A DNA stretch of 28,152 nucleotides from Saprospiraceae bacterium UBA2365 (GTDB taxonomy: Bacteria; Bacteroidota; Bacteroidia; Chitinophagales; Saprospiraceae): contig DDTL01000128.1 of the NCBI GenBank assembly GCA_002344345.1, forward strand, positions 1-28,152, read 5' to 3'. Numbering within the stretch: the stretch's first letter is position 1; each line of letters opens with the position of its first letter. Positions 1 through 7,519 of this stretch are shown here, piece by piece. A program made the position numbers and the translations under genes. The notes under the pieces were generated by a model. That model was not told the DNA's origin. It made no database searches and worked only from the letters and a program-made list of their open reading frames with translations.

Positions 1-1
1 C

Positions 2-151
2 AAATCCGGTAAGAATCATTTTGCTATCAAATCACACCTGTACATAAAAGCTGTCAAAGCTGCTTTCGAGGAGTTACAGTGGATGAAATTACATTTCAAA
101 CAACTGAACCTACCTTTTAAGCCCGCAGAACCACTTTTGGCTCTGCAGTAA
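2..151 (+). CDS. C-terminal end of an unidentified protein (partial)
   Basis: An open frame runs from the left edge to a TAA at 149-151 and gives 49 residues rich in Lys, Leu and Ala (it includes FAIKSHLYIKAVKAAFEEL and ends LLALQ). The residue mix is what a real, helical protein C-terminus looks like, but I do not recognise the family. It could be the tail of a mobile-element protein, which would fit the AT-rich neighbour and the nearby tRNA; that is only a guess. It is the only gene on the plus strand here apart from the ABC transporter pair. The gene begins outside the window. Confidence 0.45.
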   Translation, partial: KSGKNHFAIKSHLYIKAVKAAFEELQWMKLHFKQLNLPFKPAEPLLALQ

Positions 152-238
152 AAATTTATTTTATTTATCAAAATATTCTGACTGCGAAAGGTCAGTTACT
201 AATTTAAAATCAGATCCAATTTATAAGTTATTTCAGTA

Positions 239-1162
239 TCAAAGTAGATCCATCCCTGTTTTATCTTTTACGAATTTAATAAATTCATCTTCTTTAAAAA
301 TAGTAATATTCGCTTTTTTTTCATTATTATACTTGATAGCTTGTTTAACTTTTGTAGAAATGTGATCATCTGGGTATCCATCATAATAACCCACTACTAA
401 AAAATTAGTTTCTTTATTAACACTATCTTTTACATAAAAGCCCATTTTTGCTGATGCTTCCGCAATTACTGATGTACCATTTACCATTTTTCCAGTAAAA
501 ACAATCTTTTTTTCATTAAAATACCCCGAGGGATTTCCGTCAATTATTTTATGTTTAATAATAAGTGGTCGCCCTTTTGATGAGTTGCTTTCTCTTTCTT
601 CAGTATTAACTTGATTTACATAATCCTCCAATTCTATTACCGTCATATTAGCCTGAGTACATAAACCAGCCATAATCCTTCCAGTTAATATCGCATCTTC
701 TTCAGCATTATGATGACTAAACTCGTAATTAAGAAATTTAGCTAACTCTTTCAAACCAAATCCACCTGAATATTTATCTTTTGGCACTGTATTTTTTAAA
801 ATCTTAAGGCTATTTACCCATCTAAATCCAAGTTTTGGTAAATCGTGGATCAAACACAATCCATTTATAGCATTAACATCAATATTATTAGAACTATGGT
901 GAACTATTACTTTATCTTTCAGTAATTTAGATAATATAGAATAAATGACTGGAAAGTCAGGTTCATTTTTAATCTTTTCAAAATCTATTCCATGAATTTC
1001 AATATTTTTTATATTGAAAATACATTTAGGATTTAAATATGAACTCCATGAATTTACAAATTCATTATTAATAAATTTAGCAACACCTATATGACATACA
1101 CTAGTAGGATCTTGGTTTGCTGTTTCAACATCAATAGCCCAAAATTCATTTTCTTTCAGCAT
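239..1162 (-). CDS. DEDDh 3'-5' exonuclease (DnaQ/epsilon-like) with C-terminal BRCT domain
   Basis: A 307-residue protein with two domains. Residues 6-165 form a DnaQ-like exonuclease: motif I carries D11 and E13 (IDVET), motif II probably D95 (NNIDVNAI), and motif III H151 and D156 (HHNAEEDA). These are the metal and catalytic positions of the DEDDh family, which removes nucleotides from DNA or RNA 3' ends. Residues about 213-303 read as a BRCT domain (KKIVFTGKM, then a TNFLVVG strand), as in NAD-dependent DNA ligase. A short Ser/Lys-rich linker (190-205) joins them. The likely role is DNA repair or processing rather than being the replicative proofreading subunit. Start is ATG 1162. The gene is visibly more AT-rich than the metabolic genes to its right and stands alone next to a tRNA 3' end, so acquisition by transfer is possible. 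Confidence 0.85.
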   Translation of the reverse strand: MLKENEFWAIDVETANQDPTSVCHIGVAKFINNEFVNSWSSYLNPKCIFNIKNIEIHGIDFEKIKNEPDFPVIYSILSKLLKDKVIVHHSSNNIDVNAINGLCLIHDLPKLGFRWVNSLKILKNTVPKDKYSGGFGLKELAKFLNYEFSHHNAEEDAILTGRIMAGLCTQANMTVIELEDYVNQVNTEERESNSSKGRPLIIKHKIIDGNPSGYFNEKKIVFTGKMVNGTSVIAEASAKMGFYVKDSVNKETNFLVVGYYDGYPDDHISTKVKQAIKYNNEKKANITIFKEDEFIKFVKDKTGMDLL

Positions 1163-1384
1163 CTTTAAGTTGTTTTTCCCAACTCAATTATCCAATATAG
1201 TTGATTCTTCATCTTAAAGAGTATTTAGTAATTCCTAAAAGAAAAATGCACCATACTATTTATTTGAAAAATTCCTTATCTCAACTATCAATTAATTCTT
1301 TAATAGAAATAAACCAAAATTGTCAAAAATGAATCTGATATAGGGTTGTAATTACTTGATAATCAAATTGTTAGGTTAAAAATG

Positions 1385-1468
1385 TACCAAAGGAGGGAAT
1401 CGAACCCTCACGATATTGCTATCACTGGATTTTGAGTCCAGCGCGTCTACCAATTCCGCCACTTTGGC
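1385..1468 (-). tRNA. tRNA-Leu (anticodon CAA)
   Basis: An 84-nt class II tRNA read on the minus strand. The acceptor stem is GCCAAAG paired with CTTTGGT (one G-U pair), followed by discriminator A. The anticodon stem CTGGA/TCCAG encloses loop CTCAAAA, giving anticodon CAA. A long variable arm (GTGATAGCAATATCGT) precedes a T arm with GGTTCGATTCC, typical of tRNA-Leu. The 3' CCA is not encoded. A -7-like element lies 24 bases upstream. Confidence 0.95.
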
Positions 1469-1491
1469 AATTCAATCCGTCAATTGAAATG

Positions 1492-1499
1492 CAAAAGTA
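1492..1499 (-). promoter_or_regulatory. -7 element of the tRNA-Leu promoter
   Basis: On the minus strand this reads TACTTTTG, a perfect match to the Bacteroidota -7 consensus TAnnTTTG, followed by CATT. The same octamer plus CATT stands in front of the tRNA-Lys gene at 10304-10311. I see no TTG at the usual -33 distance here, so the -33 half is weak or absent. Confidence 0.45.
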
Positions 1500-1734
1500 C
1501 AAATATTTTAAAATTTAAAGCATTGAATTAAGAAAAAATTAATGGTAAATGAGATTACCCGCTTTGATATACAGATTTACAAGGATTTATCTATTTTAAT
1601 TAATCCAAAAAAAAATATCATTTTCCTAAATTGGTTTGTAGTTGAAGTAGTGGGTGACAAAACTCCGGTTCACCTGAGACAAGTTTGACTTATTTCCGGC
1701 AGTCTTTCAAAACAATCGAACGCTTACTCTAAGA

Positions 1735-3435
1735 TCACGCCATTTTAATCTGATCAGCCTTGTGCAATTCCAGTTCCTGAATGGAAATTGTCCTCATATC
1801 GACTTTTCTTACTTTACCTGTAACCGTCATCGGAAACTCCTCGACAAATTTTATAAATTTAGGGATTTTATAATGAGCGATTTTTCCGGTACAAAAATCA
1901 ATGATCTCCTGTTCCGTGGCATCAGCGTGTTCCTTTAATTTTATCCAGACCATCACTTCCTCGCCGAATTTTTCACTGGGAACCCCGATTACCTGTACAT
2001 CACTAATTTTAGGATGTGTGTAAAGAAATTCTTCTATCTCCCTTGGGTAAATATTCTCTCCACCTCTGATAATCATATCTTTAAGTCTGCCTACGATATT
2101 GACATAGCCTTCATCGTCCATAACTGCAAGATCCCCGGAATGCATCCATCCTTCTTCGTCAATCGACTGAGCAGTTTTATCCATATCATCCCAATATCCT
2201 TTCATCACACTGTAACCTCTGGTACACAATTCGCCGGGACGGCCTTTTTCAAGAATGGTTCCATCTTCTGGTTGGATGATTTTGATCTCCAGATGAGGAT
2301 GGACTTGTCCCACTGTGCTCACTTGTTTTTCTATTGGCGTACCCATTTTTGTCTGTGTACTTACCGGACTGGTTTCTGTCATTCCATAAGCGATCTGAAC
2401 CTGATCCATGTGCATGGATGTCTGTACTTTTTTCATCACTTCAATCGGACATGGCGCTCCGGCCATAATCCCTGTTCGAAGAGAACCAAGATCATATTTC
2501 TCAAAATCAGGATGTTCCAATTCAGCAATAAACATGGTGGGAACACCGTGAACAGCTGTTGCCTTATGCTTTTCCACAGCTTTCAGTACGGCTTCTGCAT
2601 CAAACATTTCAGCCGGATAGATCATAGCAGCGCCGTGTGTCACACAACCAAGGTTGCCAATAACCATACCAAAACAATGGTAAAGTGGTACAGGTATGAT
2701 CACCTTGTCATTCTGAGTCAACCCCATTCTTTCAGCAACAAAAAAACCATTGTTCAATATGTTTTTATGCGAAAGGGTCGCTCCTTTCGGGAAGCCGGTG
2801 GTTCCTGACGTGAACTGGATGTTGATAGGTTCATCAGCATCCAGGCTTTGCTGTCTTTTTTCCAGATCTTCATAACTGACATGGATCTGATGTTTCAATA
2901 ATGTAAACCAGGACATCATACCAGGCAGATCTTTTTCATGCAGACGGACCACCATTTTAAGGTTTGGAAGTTCCATGGAACGAAGTTCTTTTTCGTCATC
3001 CAGGAGTTCCGGAGCCAATTCCTGTACAATGCCGCTGTAATTGATATATTTTGATTTGTCGGCAGTGATCAGCAATTTAACTCCGGCTTTATTCAGGGCA
3101 TATTTTAATTCGTGGGAGCGATAATTCGGGTTAATATTGACTAAAATTGCGCCAATTTTTGCTGTTGCAAACTGTGTCAACACCCATTCTGAATTGTTGA
3201 GCGACCAAATCCCTACCCTGTCGCCTTTTTGGATCCCGATAGCCATTAAAGACCTGGCCAGCTCGTTAACCCTCCTCAAAAAAGTCTGATATGTCCAGAC
3301 TATTTGCTGATGTTCAACTATCAACGCCACTTCATGAGGGAATTGCCCTGATATTTTATCCAGCATATCACCTACAGTCATTTCCAGCAAAGGTTTTTCG
3401 GCAATTCCTTTTGCATAGCTTAAGCTTACATCCAT
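1735..3435 (-). CDS. Acyl-CoA synthetase (AMP-forming; FadD/ACSF2-like)
   Basis: A 566-residue member of the ANL (acyl/aryl-CoA synthetase) superfamily, which activates a carboxylic acid with ATP to an acyl-adenylate and then to acyl-CoA. The P-loop-like FTSGTTGFPKG lies at 208-218, YGMTE at 350-354, SGDL at 433-436, the hinge GRLKDMIIRGGENI at 449-462, and the catalytic lysine of the C-terminal cap at K541 (VTGKVRK). Full length for the family. The RGGENIYP and IEEFLYTHP style resembles medium- or long-chain fatty acyl-CoA synthetases more than acetyl-CoA synthetase, but substrate cannot be read from sequence alone. It probably feeds beta-oxidation, consistent with etfBA about 4 kb away. Start is ATG 3435, preceded by an A-rich stretch without a Shine-Dalgarno. 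It may be monocistronic. Confidence 0.92.
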   Translation of the reverse strand: MDVSLSYAKGIAEKPLLEMTVGDMLDKISGQFPHEVALIVEHQQIVWTYQTFLRRVNELARSLMAIGIQKGDRVGIWSLNNSEWVLTQFATAKIGAILVNINPNYRSHELKYALNKAGVKLLITADKSKYINYSGIVQELAPELLDDEKELRSMELPNLKMVVRLHEKDLPGMMSWFTLLKHQIHVSYEDLEKRQQSLDADEPINIQFTSGTTGFPKGATLSHKNILNNGFFVAERMGLTQNDKVIIPVPLYHCFGMVIGNLGCVTHGAAMIYPAEMFDAEAVLKAVEKHKATAVHGVPTMFIAELEHPDFEKYDLGSLRTGIMAGAPCPIEVMKKVQTSMHMDQVQIAYGMTETSPVSTQTKMGTPIEKQVSTVGQVHPHLEIKIIQPEDGTILEKGRPGELCTRGYSVMKGYWDDMDKTAQSIDEEGWMHSGDLAVMDDEGYVNIVGRLKDMIIRGGENIYPREIEEFLYTHPKISDVQVIGVPSEKFGEEVMVWIKLKEHADATEQEIIDFCTGKIAHYKIPKFIKFVEEFPMTVTGKVRKVDMRTISIQELELHKADQIKMA

Positions 3436-3639
3436 TTTTTAACGATTTAAATCAAATTAAATATGAGTTCAGTCTAAAAAGTTATAAAGATGAAAGTTGA
3501 TAAAGTTAAATTGCTGATTTTGAGATGTTTATGATAATTTTGCATTTGCAGTTAACGTGTTCAATATCAATTATTAACACTTTTAACTATACCAACTTTA
3601 TACTTTATAAACTCGACTCAAATATAAAATGCATGTCTG

Positions 3640-4437
3640 TCATACAGCATGCCGAATCAAAAAGGATTTTATACCATCCATCACCTCAGCTGGAGACTCC
3701 CGATGAGGAAAATGGCCACAATTCTCCATTAGCAAACATTCCTGATGCGCTCCAACACGTTCCATGATCATTTTTGGATGCAATGCTGTTGCGTATTGGT
3801 CATCTTTCCCCTGAATGACGAGTACAGGGTTGTGGATCCTTTGTAATTCAGGTAAAATATTCCAGCTTTCCATCTCATCAGAAGTCCAGATATCTACCCA
3901 GGTATCAAATATACCTGCAGCCCTGTCGCCATGATATTTTTCAAGTTTTGCCACAATGCCTGCCCGGTTCCTTGCTGTTTCGCTGACACCCTTTGAAGTC
4001 ACTTTTTCAACCATAACATGAGCAGCGATAGAAATAATCGCTTTAACGCGGAATTTTGATGCAAACAACAAGGCAATAGTTCCTCCATCACTATGGCCAA
4101 GTAGGATACAAGGAACGTTTATTCCGACCTGTTTCATCAGATCCGGCAGCACACCGAATGCTTGCTTCTCAAAATAACCCGGCCACAAATATCCTTCACC
4201 TGTAGCTGATAATCCATAACCCGGACGATCATAACAAATAACCGGGTTTCCCAATTTTTTGGCTAACATATCAGGAAAATCCCTCCATTGAGCTACAGAT
4301 CCCAATGCATCGTGGAGCAAAATAATAGTTGGTTTATCATCACTATACTTAGGAATGATTTTCTTAACATAAATATTTTTACGATCTACCCTAATAAATA
4401 ACTCTTCTACCTTCATATTGTGATGCTCGAAAGGCAT
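3640..4437 (-). CDS. Alpha/beta hydrolase
   Basis: About 265 residues of the alpha/beta-hydrolase fold. Numbered from GTG 4443, the nucleophile elbow is GHSDGG with Ser118, the acid is probably D215 (QGKDDQYA), and the histidine is H244 (NCGHFPHRE). The oxyanion region LLHDALGS and YDRPGYGLS match the family. Substrate is unknown. Three starts are possible: GTG 4443, ATG 4437 and ATG 4416. A strong -7 element (TATATTTG at 4443-4450) would put transcription start near 4437. The mRNA would then be leaderless at 4437, or translation begins at 4416 (MKVEEL). GTG 4443 overlaps the promoter element and is least likely. It lies downstream of nothing on its strand and is divergent from the ABC transporter. 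Confidence 0.85.
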   Translation of the reverse strand: MPFEHHNMKVEELFIRVDRKNIYVKKIIPKYSDDKPTIILLHDALGSVAQWRDFPDMLAKKLGNPVICYDRPGYGLSATGEGYLWPGYFEKQAFGVLPDLMKQVGINVPCILLGHSDGGTIALLFASKFRVKAIISIAAHVMVEKVTSKGVSETARNRAGIVAKLEKYHGDRAAGIFDTWVDIWTSDEMESWNILPELQRIHNPVLVIQGKDDQYATALHPKMIMERVGAHQECLLMENCGHFPHRESPAEVMDGIKSFLIRHAV

Positions 4438-4442
4438 TTGCA

Positions 4443-4450
4443 CAAATATA
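4443..4450 (-). promoter_or_regulatory. -7 promoter element for the alpha/beta hydrolase
   Basis: On the minus strand this reads TATATTTG, a perfect TAnnTTTG match. Initiation is expected 6-7 bases downstream, around 4436-4437, essentially at the second possible start codon. No convincing -33 TTG lies 17-23 bases upstream. Confidence 0.4.
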
Positions 4451-4901
4451 ATAACTTATCATATTATAAAGAATTTTACACAGCAATGTTTTTGTCTTCT
4501 TGACTCAAATGTAAATTGAGTACAAATTGTATAAACAATACATGACATTTTTGTCTATTCATATGAATGTCCATCATAAGTTCCCAAAATTGAACAAATG
4601 AAGTAGAGCATTAAAATTGATTACAGATAAGAGTTCACAATTGATTGAATATCTGTTATATAAACATATCTACAAATTACAAATCCATATAGATTGAATA
4701 ATCAAGGCGAATATGTAACAAGACTTCACGGATGAATTTTGAACCAATTAAATAAACCGCTGCTATTTCCCAAAAAACAGCTTTCTTTTGGAGTTAGTCG
4801 TGTAAAAAAGATAATTTGTCATAATTTCATTTCAAAGATCAGATTCTGTTCTACATTTGATCCGTTAATTTGTTTTTAAGAGAACTAATCCTGAGTTTAA
4901 C
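4451..4901. other. Intergenic region between divergent genes, no gene seen
   Basis: About 450 AT-rich bases between the hydrolase and ABC transporter promoters. Stop codons are frequent in every frame and I see no RNA gene. Its right border is the palindrome at 4902-4935. Confidence 0.6.
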
Positions 4902-4935
4902 AAAAATTGAATTTTTCCGGTCAAATTCAATTTTT
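4902..4935. repeat. Perfect 13-bp inverted repeat upstream of the ABC transporter
   Basis: AAAAATTGAATTT (4902-4914) and its exact complement AAATTCAATTTTT (4923-4935) flank an 8-base centre. A T run follows on the plus strand, so it resembles a weak intrinsic terminator. No plus-strand gene ends before it, which makes an operator or a barrier to read-through equally possible. It lies about 100 bases before the ABC transporter start and upstream of its predicted promoter. Confidence 0.5.
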
Positions 4936-4977
4936 TTCTGAGTAATTTTCCGAAAAATCTGAGTTCAGATCTGGTTC

Positions 4978-5006
4978 TTGAGAAATCCAAAAATAATAAA
5001 GTTTTG
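4978..5006 (+). promoter_or_regulatory. Candidate promoter of the ABC transporter operon
   Basis: A -33 TTG (4978-4980) is followed after 18 bases by AAGTTTTG (4999-5006), which matches TAnnTTTG except at the first base. Transcription would start near 5012, giving a leader of about 20 bases before ATG 5034. Confidence 0.35.
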
Positions 5007-5033
5007 AAGCACTATCTATGTTAATCCAGTATT

Positions 5034-5924
5034 ATGAATATTCTAACAGTTGATCAATTATCGAAATCTTACGGACGGATTCAGGCACTAAAAGACCTTA
5101 CTTTCGAGGTCAAATCAGGACAGGCATTCGGGATACTTGGGCCAAACGGCAGTGGAAAAACCACTACACTGGGTATTATTTTAAGTATTTTAAAACAAGA
5201 CGCCGGCAAATTTGAATGGTTTGAAGGACAGTATGGGGTCAATCCTCGTTTGCATATCGGGTCCATCCTGGAAACACCTAATTTCTACCCTTACCTGAAT
5301 GCTGTTGAAAACCTTGAAATAGTGCGTCATATTAAAAAGTCTTCGGAGAAGAATTTCGATGATATTCTTGATATGGTCGAACTCTCTCAAAGAAAATATT
5401 CCCCGTTTTATACCTATTCCCTTGGCATGAAACAAAGGCTGGCCATTGCAGCAACCATGGTTGGCAATCCGGACGTTCTGATTTTTGATGAACCTACAAA
5501 TGGATTGGATCCTCAAGGCATTGCAGATGTGCGTAATATGCTGAAAATGATCGCTCAAAGCGGTAAAACCGTGATCATGGCAAGTCATATCCTGGATGAA
5601 GTGGAAAAGATCTGTTCTCATGTAGCCATTATGAAGAAAGGCCATCTGATGGCCATCGGTCCAGTAGGTTCAATACTGAGCAATGACATCGTGATGGAAC
5701 TAAGTTGCACAAATAATACAAGCCTGATGGAATTCCTCAAAACTCAGGAATTGATCAAATCTACTGAAATGAAATCAGGGTTTATTGAGTGTATTGCAGA
5801 CCCGTCTGCCGACATTGCTGTTTTTAGCGAAAGATTATTTCAGAAGGGTTTTATTTTATTACATATGGTAGTCAGAAAACAAAAACTCGAGGAAGAATTT
5901 TTACAGATCATTAAGGAATCATAG
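5034..5924 (+). CDS. ABC transporter ATP-binding protein
   Basis: A 296-residue nucleotide-binding subunit. Walker A is GPNGSGKTT (36-44), the signature is the variant SLGMKQ (129-134) in place of LSGGQ, Walker B is VLIFDE followed by PTNGLDP (148-159), and the switch histidine is H185 (MASHILDE). The LGMKQR signature and the 90-residue C-terminal extension are typical of the bacitracin/lantibiotic-immunity and GldA-like branch (DRA family exporters). It pairs with the ABC-2 permease that starts 55 bases downstream. ATP hydrolysis here would power export of a lipid, peptide or drug; the substrate cannot be told. It is transcribed divergently from the hydrolase. Confidence 0.93.
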   Translation: MNILTVDQLSKSYGRIQALKDLTFEVKSGQAFGILGPNGSGKTTTLGIILSILKQDAGKFEWFEGQYGVNPRLHIGSILETPNFYPYLNAVENLEIVRHIKKSSEKNFDDILDMVELSQRKYSPFYTYSLGMKQRLAIAATMVGNPDVLIFDEPTNGLDPQGIADVRNMLKMIAQSGKTVIMASHILDEVEKICSHVAIMKKGHLMAIGPVGSILSNDIVMELSCTNNTSLMEFLKTQELIKSTEMKSGFIECIADPSADIAVFSERLFQKGFILLHMVVRKQKLEEEFLQIIKES

Positions 5925-5979
5925 GCATACTCTTCATTATTTCTGTAAACATTCAAGTTAAACTATAAAAAATAATCAG

Positions 5980-6798
5980 ATGAATCTCCAAATAATGCAT
6001 TTACTCGGTCTTGAATGGAAAAAATTCCGTAAAAACAAGCTGGTTTTGTTACTATTGGCCTTATATACTTTTTTGATGCCTTTTGCCATTTTTGTAATGG
6101 ACAATTACATTCAAATGCCCGGACTACCTCAAAAAGAAACCTTTTTCAGTTTTCCCGGTATCTGGGAATATCAGGGTTATTCAGGCAGTTGGTTTTCATT
6201 CCTTTTCCTCGGGTTCATCGGTGTGGTGATCATCACTTCTGAGGTAAGCAACAAAACGATGCGGCAAAATATACTGACAGGCATGACCCGACAGTCATTT
6301 TATCTCGGCAAACTATATGTGATAATAACGGTAAGTATTTGGGCAACATTGATTTACTTCATTTCAGCTTTGCTTATAGGGATATCCAGAACAGAAGGAT
6401 TTACAACGGAAATGATTTTTGAAGGACATCAATTTGCTGTATTAAGGTATTTCCTGATGAACCTGGGTTATCTGAGCTTTGGTCTATTCCTCGGATTGAT
6501 CATTCGCAGGTCAGGGCTGGCCATTTTCACCTACCTCGCATATATTATTTTCCTCGAACCAATGATCCGTTGGGCTATACACAGGAATATTTTTGAACAC
6601 AGAAGTATGCACTTTTATCCCATGAATGCAATCGAAGACCTGATGCCAAATCCGGCATTCCGACTGGTTGACAGCTTCAAGGAAATGACCAATTTTGAAT
6701 TGCTGTTGAATTACCGTGAAGCAACGGTTATCAGCCTCATTTCAGTTGCAGTTTTTCTCATCGTATCTTACCTGAGCATTATGAAAAAAGACATGTAG
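5980..6798 (+). CDS. ABC-2 type transporter permease
   Basis: A 272-residue integral membrane protein with about six hydrophobic segments (near 21-40, 69-87, 112-134, 155-175, 178-196 and 249-267) and a positively charged N-terminus (LEWKKFRKNK). After TM2 it has the stretch TSEVSNKTMRQNILTGMTR, the cytoplasmic coupling region common in ABC-2 permeases of the NatB/bacitracin type. It would form the membrane channel for the ATPase encoded just upstream; the two are surely co-transcribed. The gene converges on the bifunctional nuclease gene, with only 49 bases between stops. Confidence 0.88.
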   Translation: MNLQIMHLLGLEWKKFRKNKLVLLLLALYTFLMPFAIFVMDNYIQMPGLPQKETFFSFPGIWEYQGYSGSWFSFLFLGFIGVVIITSEVSNKTMRQNILTGMTRQSFYLGKLYVIITVSIWATLIYFISALLIGISRTEGFTTEMIFEGHQFAVLRYFLMNLGYLSFGLFLGLIIRRSGLAIFTYLAYIIFLEPMIRWAIHRNIFEHRSMHFYPMNAIEDLMPNPAFRLVDSFKEMTNFELLLNYREATVISLISVAVFLIVSYLSIMKKDM

Positions 6799-6847
6799 CG
6801 TACATTTGAAAAAATAGTACACCATCGTACTTGAATAAAAACAAGTA

Positions 6848-7426
6848 TCAAACTGCAGGATCCCTTTTTTGGATTTCATCACGTATCATAGCGGCCTTTT
6901 CATAATCTTCATTTTCAATCGCTTTATCTAGCATTGTCTGAAGTGCAGCAATACTATAACTAGTGAGTGATTTGGATTCCTTCTTTTTTACAGGAGGTTC
7001 TTCTTCCCGTCCACCTGATATGATATCCGGATTCTCCATCACAACACCAGCTGCATCCATGATAATATCAAAAGTATAAATCGGTGCCTTAAACCTGACA
7101 GCCAGTGCGATGGCATCAGAAGTCCTGGAATCTATGGTATATTCTACGCCATCTTTCTCACAGATGAGTTTAGAATAAAAAATACCATCGAGCAAATTAT
7201 TGATCAGGACTTCCCTTATATTGATATTGAAAGCAGAAAGCGTATTCTTAAATAAATCGTGGGTAAGTGGCCTGTTCGGGATCATATTTTCAAGCGCAAC
7301 TGCTATAGCCTGAGCTTCAAAACCACCGATGACAATAGGTAATTTCCGGGGCCCATCCAATTCTCCGAGCACTACTGCATAATTGTGAGATTGTGACACA
7401 CTATGCGATAAAGCAACAACCGTCAA
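6848..7426 (-). CDS. Bifunctional nuclease family protein (DUF151) with C-terminal UVR motif
   Basis: Residues 1 to about 125 match the BFN/DUF151 fold (LPIVIGGFEAQAIAVALE, then SRTSDAIALAVRF), a family with reported DNase and RNase activity. After a Lys-rich linker, residues about 155-190 (LQTMLDKAIENEDYEKAAMIRDEI) form a UvrB/UvrC-type coiled coil that usually mediates protein contacts. This fusion is common in Bacteroidota. The start is unsettled. The first usual start codon is TTG at 7426, but it lies inside the sequence KKIKLTVVALS, where homologues as I recall them begin MKKI. The frame stays open upstream to ATC 7441 or ATT 7444, so a rare initiation codon is possible. A promoter at 7465-7498 fits all these starts. 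Confidence 0.88.
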   Translation of the reverse strand: MTVVALSHSVSQSHNYAVVLGELDGPRKLPIVIGGFEAQAIAVALENMIPNRPLTHDLFKNTLSAFNINIREVLINNLLDGIFYSKLICEKDGVEYTIDSRTSDAIALAVRFKAPIYTFDIIMDAAGVVMENPDIISGGREEEPPVKKKESKSLTSYSIAALQTMLDKAIENEDYEKAAMIRDEIQKRDPAV

Positions 7427-7464
7427 CTTAATCTTTTTGATAATCCAGATATTTATTATTTTTA

Positions 7465-7498
7465 CAAAACATTGTATATCATCCAGTTAAATAAGCAA
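7465..7498 (-). promoter_or_regulatory. Candidate promoter of the bifunctional nuclease gene
   Basis: On the minus strand a TTG (7496-7498) and ATGTTTTG (7465-7472) are separated by 23 bases. The TTTG half of the -7 box is intact, the TA half is not. The -33 lies inside the hairpin that follows etfA, so the terminator and this promoter overlap. Confidence 0.3.
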
Positions 7499-7519
7499 TT
7501 GCGCTCAATTGATTTATTT
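7489..7519 (-). terminator. Hairpin at the end of the etfBA operon
   Basis: On the minus strand AAATAA..CAATTG pairs with CAATTG.TTATTT around the loop AGCG, about 12 pairs with one small internal loop. It begins at the etfA stop codon itself. The T run after it is short (TTATTTAACT), so termination may be incomplete and the next gene has its own promoter. Confidence 0.4.

Noticed and set aside
178..195. CTGAC/GTCAG hairpin after the truncated left gene
   Set aside because: Five pairs only and followed by no T run on the plus strand; likely chance.
1652..1673. GGTGAC/GTTCACC hairpin after the acyl-CoA synthetase
   Set aside because: Five or six pairs with a bulge and no T tract; also about 60 bases past the stop.
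2014..2808. A 264-codon plus-strand open frame
   Set aside because: It lies wholly antisense to the acyl-CoA synthetase, is rich in His, Phe and Cys, and has no family features.
6828..6847. TACTTG/CAAGTA hairpin between the ABC permease and bifunctional nuclease stops
   Set aside because: Only six pairs with an AT loop and no clear T run; too weak to call a terminator.
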